Of a stretch of DNA of 64,000 nt, positions 58,195 to 64,000 are shown piece by piece (position 1 is the stretch's first letter; each line of letters starts with the position of its first letter). The DNA comes from Gonocerus acuteangulatus (Eukaryota > Arthropoda > Insecta > Hemiptera > Coreidae). Position numbers and translations under genes: made by a program. Below the pieces are notes generated by a model that was not told where the DNA came from, did no database searches, and saw nothing but the letters and a program-made list of their open reading frames with translations. Location: positions 1,886,771 to 1,950,770 of the forward strand of contig OX328126.1 of assembly GCA_946811695.1 (NCBI GenBank), written 5' to 3'.

Positions 58195-58541
58195 TAAATT
58201 CCACTCCCGTTTGCCTGGTCACGACAATCCCCTAATCAATAAGTTATCCTCATCCTCCATTCCCGGTAACCCTCACCGTCGCCTTAAGCGCAAATGGCCA
58301 AGAGACCTGTTGTAAACTAAGCCTGTAAAATGTAAACATTACAAATGTAAATATTGTAAATAGCCATACAAAAAATCAAATGTAAATATTTCTGTAAATT
58401 TCTAGCTAATAGGTTTTGGCCTCTGGGCTTTTTTTTCCCTACCGATACATCATGACTCTATCATGAACAAAAGAATTATAAAAAATATGTTATTGTATTG
58501 TATAATTTTCAAATAAAGATATATAAAAACAATAAAAAAAA
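58195..58541 (+). mobile_element. 5'-truncated LINE 3' end, copy 1
   Basis: 347 bp. It opens with 39 sense codons ending KRKWPRDLL-stop (plausible ORF2 C-terminus), then a 3' UTR, AATAAA (58513-58518) and an A-rich tail. Flanked on both sides by ATGTTAGAAGGACTT, a 15-bp duplication of satellite sequence, as expected for target-primed insertion. This copy starts TAAATTCC; the other four start TAACTTCC. LINE clade not determined. Confidence 0.85.
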
Positions 58542-59252
58542 ATGTTAGAAGGACTTCAATCCAATACATAGCTGCCATAGAAACATAGTCATCGTTTCTA
58601 TGTTAGAAGGACTTCAATCCAGTACATAGTTATCATAGAAACATAGTCATCGTTTCTATGTTAGAAGGACTTCAATCCAATACATAGTTATCATAGAAAC
58701 ATAGTCATCATATCTATGTTAGAAGGACTTCAATCCAATACATAGTTATCATAGAAACATAGTCATAATTTCTATGTTAGAAGGACTTCAATCCAATACA
58801 TAGTTATCATAGAAACATAGTCATAATTTCTATGTTAGAAGGACTTCAATCCAATACATAGTTATCATAGAAACATAGTCATAATTTCTATGTTAGAAGG
58901 ACTTCAATCCAATACATAGTTATCATAGAAACATAGTCATAATTTCTATGTTAGAAGGACTTCAATCCAATACATAGTTATCATAGAAACATAGTCATAA
59001 TTTCTATGTTAGAAGGACTTCAATCCAATACATAGTTATCATAGAAACATAGTCATAATTTCTATGTTAGAAGGACTTCAATCCAATACATAGTTATCAT
59101 AGAAACATAGTCATCATATCTATGTTAGAAGGACTTCAATCCAATACATAGTTATCATAGAAAAATAGTCATCATTTCTATGTTAGAAGGACTTCAATCC
59201 AATACATAGTTATCATAGAAACATAGTCATCATTTCTATGTTAGAAGGACTT

Positions 59253-59599
59253 TAACTTCCACTCCCGTTTGCCTGGTCACGACAATCCCCTAATCAATAA
59301 GTTATCCTCATCCTCCATTCCCGGTAACCCTCACCGTCGCCTTAAGCGCAAATGGCCAAGAGACCTGTTGTAAACTAAGCCTGTAAAATGTAAACATTAC
59401 AAATGTAAATATTGTAAATAGCCATACAAAAAATCAAATGTAAATATTTCTGTAAATTTCTAGCTAATAGGTTTTGGCCTCTGGGCTTTTTTTTCCCTAC
59501 CGATACATCATGACTCTATCATGAACAAAAGAATTATAAAAAATATGTTATTGTATTGTATAATTTTCAAATAAAGATATATAAAAACAATAAAAAAAA
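59253..59599 (+). mobile_element. LINE 3' end, copy 2 (co-amplified)
   Basis: Same 347-bp fragment at the same monomer position with the same flanks as copy 1. Confidence 0.85.
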
Positions 59600-60542
59600 A
59601 TGTTAGAAGGACTTCAATCCAATACATAGCTGCCATAGAAACATAGTCATCATTTCTATGTTAGAAGGACTTCAATCCAATACATAGTTATCATAGAAAC
59701 ATAGTCATAATTTCTATGTTAGAAGTACTTCAATCCAATACATAGCTGCCATAGAAACATAGTCATCATTTCTATGTTAGAAGGACTTCAATCCAATACA
59801 TAGTTATCATAGAAACATAGTCATAATTTCTATGTTAGAAGTACTTCAATCCAATACATAGCTGCCATAGAAACATAGTCATCATTTCTATGTTAGAAGG
59901 ACTTCAATCCAATACATAGTTATCATAGAAACATAGTCATCATATCTATGTTAGAAGGACTTCAATCCAATACATAGCTGCTATAGAAACATAGTCATCG
60001 TTTCTATGTTAGAAGGACTTCAATCCAGTATATAGTTATCATAGAAACATAGTCATCGTTTCTATGTTAGAAGGACTTCAATCCAATACATAGCTGCCAT
60101 AGAAACATAGTCATCGTTTCTATGTTAGAAGGACTTCAATCCAGTACATAGTTATCATAGAAACATAGTCATAATTTCTATGTTAGAAGGACTCCAATCC
60201 AATACATAGTTATCATAGAAACATAGTCATAATTTCTATGTTAGAAGGACTTCAATCCAATACATAGTTATCATAGAAACATAGTCATAATTTCTATGTT
60301 AGAAGGACTTCAATCCAATACATAGTTATCATAGAAACATAGTCATAATTTCTATGTTAGAAGGACTTCAATCCAATACATAGTTATCATAGAAACATAG
60401 TCATCATATCTATGTTAGAAGGACTTCAATCCAATACATAGTTATCATAGAAACATAGTCATCATTTCTATGTTAGAAGGACTTCAATCCAATACATAGT
60501 TATAATAGAAACATAGTCATCATTTCTATGTTAGAAGGACTT

Positions 60543-60890
60543 TAACTTCCACTCCCGTTTGCCTGGTCACGACAATCCCCTAATCAATAAGTTATCCTCA
60601 TCCTCCATTCCCGGTAACCCTCACCGTCGCCTTAAGCGCAAATGGCCAACAGACCTGTTGTAAACTAAGCCTGTAAAATGTAAACATTACAAATGTAAAT
60701 ATTGTAAATAGCCATACAAAAAAAATAAATGTAAATATTTCTGTAAATTTCTAGCTAATAGGTTTTGGCCTCTGGGCTTTTTTTTCCCTACCGATACATC
60801 ATGACTCTATCATGAACAAAAGAATTATAAAAAATATGTTATTGTATTGTATAATTTTCAAATAAAGATATATAAAAACAATAAAAAAAA
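60543..60890 (+). mobile_element. LINE 3' end, copy 3 (co-amplified)
   Basis: 348 bp. Private changes are GGCCAACAGACC and AAAAAAAATAAATG in the UTR. GGCCAACAG is shared with copy 5, linking the two. Confidence 0.85.
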
Positions 60891-62297
60891 ATGTTAGAAG
60901 GACTTCAATCCAATACATAGCTGCCATAGAAACATAGTCATCGTTTCTATGTTAGAAGGACTTCAATCCAGTACATAGTTATCATAGAAACATAGTCATA
61001 ATTTCTATGTTAGAAGGACTTCAATCCAGTACATAGTTATCATAGAAACATAGTCATCGTTTCTATGTTAGAAGGACTTCAATCCAATACATAGCTGCCA
61101 TAGAAACATAGTCATCGTTTCTATGTTAGAAGGACTTCAATCCAATACATAGCTGCCATAGAAACATAGTCATCGTTTCTATGTTAGAAGGACTTCAATC
61201 CAATACATAGCTGCCATAGAAACATAGTCATCGTTTCTATGTTAGAAGGACTTCAATCCAGTACATAGTTATCATAGAAACATAGTCATCGTTTCTATGT
61301 TAGAAGGACTTCAATCCAGTACATAGTTATCATAGAAACATAGTCATCGTTTCTATGTTAGAAGGACTTCAATCCAATACATAGTTATCATAGAAACATA
61401 GTCATCATATCTATGTTAGAAGGACTTCAATCCAATACATAGTTATCATAGAAACATAGTCATAATTTCTATGTTAGAAGGACTTCAATCCAGTACATAG
61501 TTATCATAGAAACATAGTCATCATATCTATGTTAGAAGGACTTCAATCCAATACATAGTTATCATAGAAACATAGTCATAATTTCTATGTTAGAAGGACT
61601 TCAATCCAATACATAGTTATCACAGAAACATAGTCATAATTTCTATGTTAGAAGGACTTCAATCCAATACATAGTTATCATAGAAACATAGTCATCATTT
61701 CTATGTTAGAAGGACTTCAATCCAATACATAGTTATCATAGAAACATAGTCATCGTTTCTATGTTAGAAGGACTTCAATCCAATACATAGTTATCATAGA
61801 AACATAGTCATAATTTCTATGTTAGAAGGACTTCAATCCAATACATAGTTATCATAGAAACATAGTCATAATTTCTATGTTAGAAGGACTTCAATCCAAT
61901 ACATAGTTATCATAGAAACATAGTCATAATTTCTATGTTAGAAGGACTTCAATCCAATACATAGTTATCATAGAAACATAGTCATAATTTCTATGTTAGA
62001 AGGACTTCAATCCAATACATAGTTATCATAGAAACATAGTCATAATTTCTATGTTAGAAGGACTTCAATCCAATACATAGTTATCATAGAAACATAGTCA
62101 TAATTTCTATGTTAGAAGGACTTCAATCCAATACATAGTTATCATAGAAACATAGTCATCATATCTATGTTAGAAGGACTTCAATCCAATACATAGTTAT
62201 CATAGAAACATAGTCATCATTTCTATGTTAGAAGGACTTCAATCCAATACATAGTTATCATAGAAACATAGTCATCATTTCTATGTTAGAAGGACTT

Positions 62298-62644
62298 TAA
62301 CTTCCACTCCCGTTTGCCTGGTCACGACAATCCCCTAATCAATAAGTTATCCTCATCCTCCATTCCCGGTAACCCTCACCGTCGCCTTAAGCGCAAATGG
62401 CCAAGAGACCTGTTGTAAACTAAGCCTGTAAAATGTAAACATTACAAATGTAAATATTGTAAATAGCCATACAAAAAATCAAATGTAAATATTTCTGTAA
62501 ATTTCTAGCTAATAGGTTTTGGCCTCTGGGCTTTTTTTTCCCTACCGATACATCATGACTCTATCATGAACAAAAGAATTATAAAAAATATGTTATTGTA
62601 TTGTATAATTTTCAAATAAAGATATATAAAAACAATAAAAAAAA
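62298..62644 (+). mobile_element. LINE 3' end, copy 4 (co-amplified)
   Basis: 347 bp, reads GGCCAAGAG as copies 1 and 2. Its downstream satellite matches that of copy 2. Confidence 0.85.
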
Positions 62645-63471
62645 ATGTTAGAAGGACTTCAATCCAATACATAGCTGCCATAGAAACATAGTCATCATTT
62701 CTATGTTAGAAGGACTTCAATCCAATACATAGTTATCATAGAAACATAGTCATAATTTCTATGTTAGAAGTACTTCAATCCAATACATAGCTGCCATAGA
62801 AACATAGTCATCATTTCTATGTTAGAAGGACTTCAATCCAATACATAGTTATCATAGAAACATAGTCATCATATCTATGTTAGAAGGACTTCAATCCAAT
62901 ACATAGCTGCCATAGAAACATAGTCATCGTTTCTATGTTAGAAGGACTTCAATCCAGTACATAGTTATCATAGAAACATAGTCATCGTTTCTATGTTAGA
63001 AGGACTTCAATCCAATACATAGCTGCCATAGAAACATAGTCATCGTTTCTATGTTAGAAGGACTTCAATCCAGTACATAGTTATCATAGAAACATAGTCA
63101 TAATTTCTATGTTAGAAGGACTTCAATCCAATACATAGTTATCATAGAAACATAGTCATAATTTCTATGTTAGAAGGACTTCAATCCAATACATAGTTAT
63201 CATAGAAACATAGTCATAATTTCTATGTTAGAAGGACTTCAATCCAATACATAGTTATCATAGAAACATAGTCATAATTTCTATGTTAGAAGGACTTCAA
63301 TCCAATACATAGTTATCATAGAAACATAGTCATCATATCTATGTTAGAAGGACTTCAATCCAATACATAGTTATCATAGAAACATAGTCATCATTTCTAT
63401 GTTAGAAGGACTTCAATCCAATACATAGTTATAATAGAAACATAGTCATCATTTCTATGTTAGAAGGACTT

Positions 63472-63819
63472 TAACTTCCACTCCCGTTTGCCTGGTCACG
63501 ACAATCCCCTAATCAATAAGTTATCCTCATCCTCCATTCCCGGTAACCCTCACCGTCGCCTTAAGCGCAAATGGCCAACAGACCTGTTGTAAACTAAGCC
63601 TGTAAAATGTAAACATTACAAATGTAAATATTGTAAATAGCCATACAAAAAATCAAATGTAAATATTTCTGTAAATTTCTAGCTAATAGGTTTTGGCCTC
63701 TGGGCTTTTTTTTTCCCTACCGATACATCATGACTCTATCATGAACAAAAGAATTATAAAAAATATGTTATTGTATTGTATAATTTTCAAATAAAGATAT
63801 ATAAAAACAATAAAAAAAA
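63472..63819 (+). mobile_element. LINE 3' end, copy 5 (co-amplified)
   Basis: 348 bp, reads GGCCAACAG as copy 3, with one additional T in the T-run. Its downstream satellite matches that after copy 3. Confidence 0.85.
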
Positions 63820-64000
63820 ATGTTAGAAGGACTTCAATCCAATACATAGCTGCCATAGAAACATAGTCATCGTTTCTATGTTAGAAGGACTTCAATCCAG
63901 TACATAGTTATCATAGAAACATAGTCATAATTTCTATGTTAGAAGGACTTCAATCCAGTACATAGTTATCATAGAAACATAGTCATCGTTTCTATGTTAG

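Larger units (their letters stand above)
56375..64000. repeat. 58-bp satellite array with five embedded LINE fragments (continues past the window)
   Basis: About 100 monomers TTTCTATGTTAGAAGGACTT, CAATCCAATACATAGTTATC, ATAGAAACATAGTCATCA. TTTCTATG and CATAGAAA within a monomer form an 8-bp dyad. Variants CAGTGCAAT (56451 and 56857, 406 bp = 7 monomers), AGCTGCCATAG and AGAAGTACTT mark higher-order blocks. From 59253 onward the organisation recurs at 62298 (3045 bp later), including the embedded LINE copies. The second block is two monomers shorter (1174 versus 1290 bp between LINE copies). Confidence 0.97.

Noticed and set aside
1..64000. CRISPR arrays
   Set aside because: All regular arrays are contiguous monomers without unique spacers, in a eukaryotic context. 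The alternating variant monomers of the 67-bp and 58-bp arrays are not repeat-spacer units.

Overview
This is metazoan nuclear DNA. The evidence is a 5S-rRNA-derived SINE, a Penelope-like retroelement (RT plus GIY-YIG with hammerhead ribozymes), a Ty3/gypsy element with a Mag-like double zinc knuckle, poly(A)-tailed LINE ends, and AT-rich DNA full of TA, TC and GA microsatellites. The repertoire fits an invertebrate (arthropod or mollusc) best; I cannot name a species. I found no host protein-coding gene, rRNA gene, tRNA gene or CRISPR array. Most long reading frames are satellites whose monomer length is a multiple of 3.

About 41 kb of the 64 kb is tandem repeat in roughly 20 arrays, nearly all unrelated to one another. 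Monomers in order: 67 bp (1-2184), 66/78 bp (2331-3000), 49/48 bp (6343-7612), 43 bp (9021-9711), 28 bp (9816-10386), 100 bp (11409-17214), 42 bp (17904-19946), 14 bp (20006-20395), 89 bp (21439-25714), 63 bp (35044-38206), 33 bp (39236-39370), 50 bp (39638-40742), 104 bp (40851-41801), 43 bp (42097-43199), 92 bp (45735-50897), 103 bp (51459-53088), 102 bp (53255-55298), 71 bp (55843-56200) and 58 bp (56375 to the window end). Several show higher-order structure, with blocks of 3 to 16 monomers re-duplicated at exact multiples of the monomer length.

The centre (27.2-38.3 kb) is a nest of mobile elements. A degenerate minus-strand Penelope terminal repeat (about 27205-27280, continuing at 35044) was hit by a Ty3/gypsy LTR element (27281-35043; TG...CA LTRs, 5-bp target duplication GTTTC). 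The duplicated GTTTC is the complement of the GAAAC core of the hammerhead ribozyme in that repeat. The gypsy element was then hit inside gag by a younger Penelope-like element (27769-31758, 11-bp target duplication) whose two terminal repeats are almost identical and each carry a hammerhead. The ribozyme's other half, on the far side of the gypsy insertion, is the sequence amplified into the 63-bp satellite.

Other origin stories can be read directly. The 92-bp array is an expansion of a segment of a dispersed element that also lies, inverted, at 8.1-8.7 kb. The 58-bp array contains five copies of one LINE 3' fragment, inserted once with a 15-bp duplication and then multiplied with the satellite. 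A 188-bp 5S SINE (55404-55591) has its own target duplication. Single-copy-looking spacers total about 15 kb and hold only MITE-like hairpins, dispersed-repeat fragments and microsatellites.
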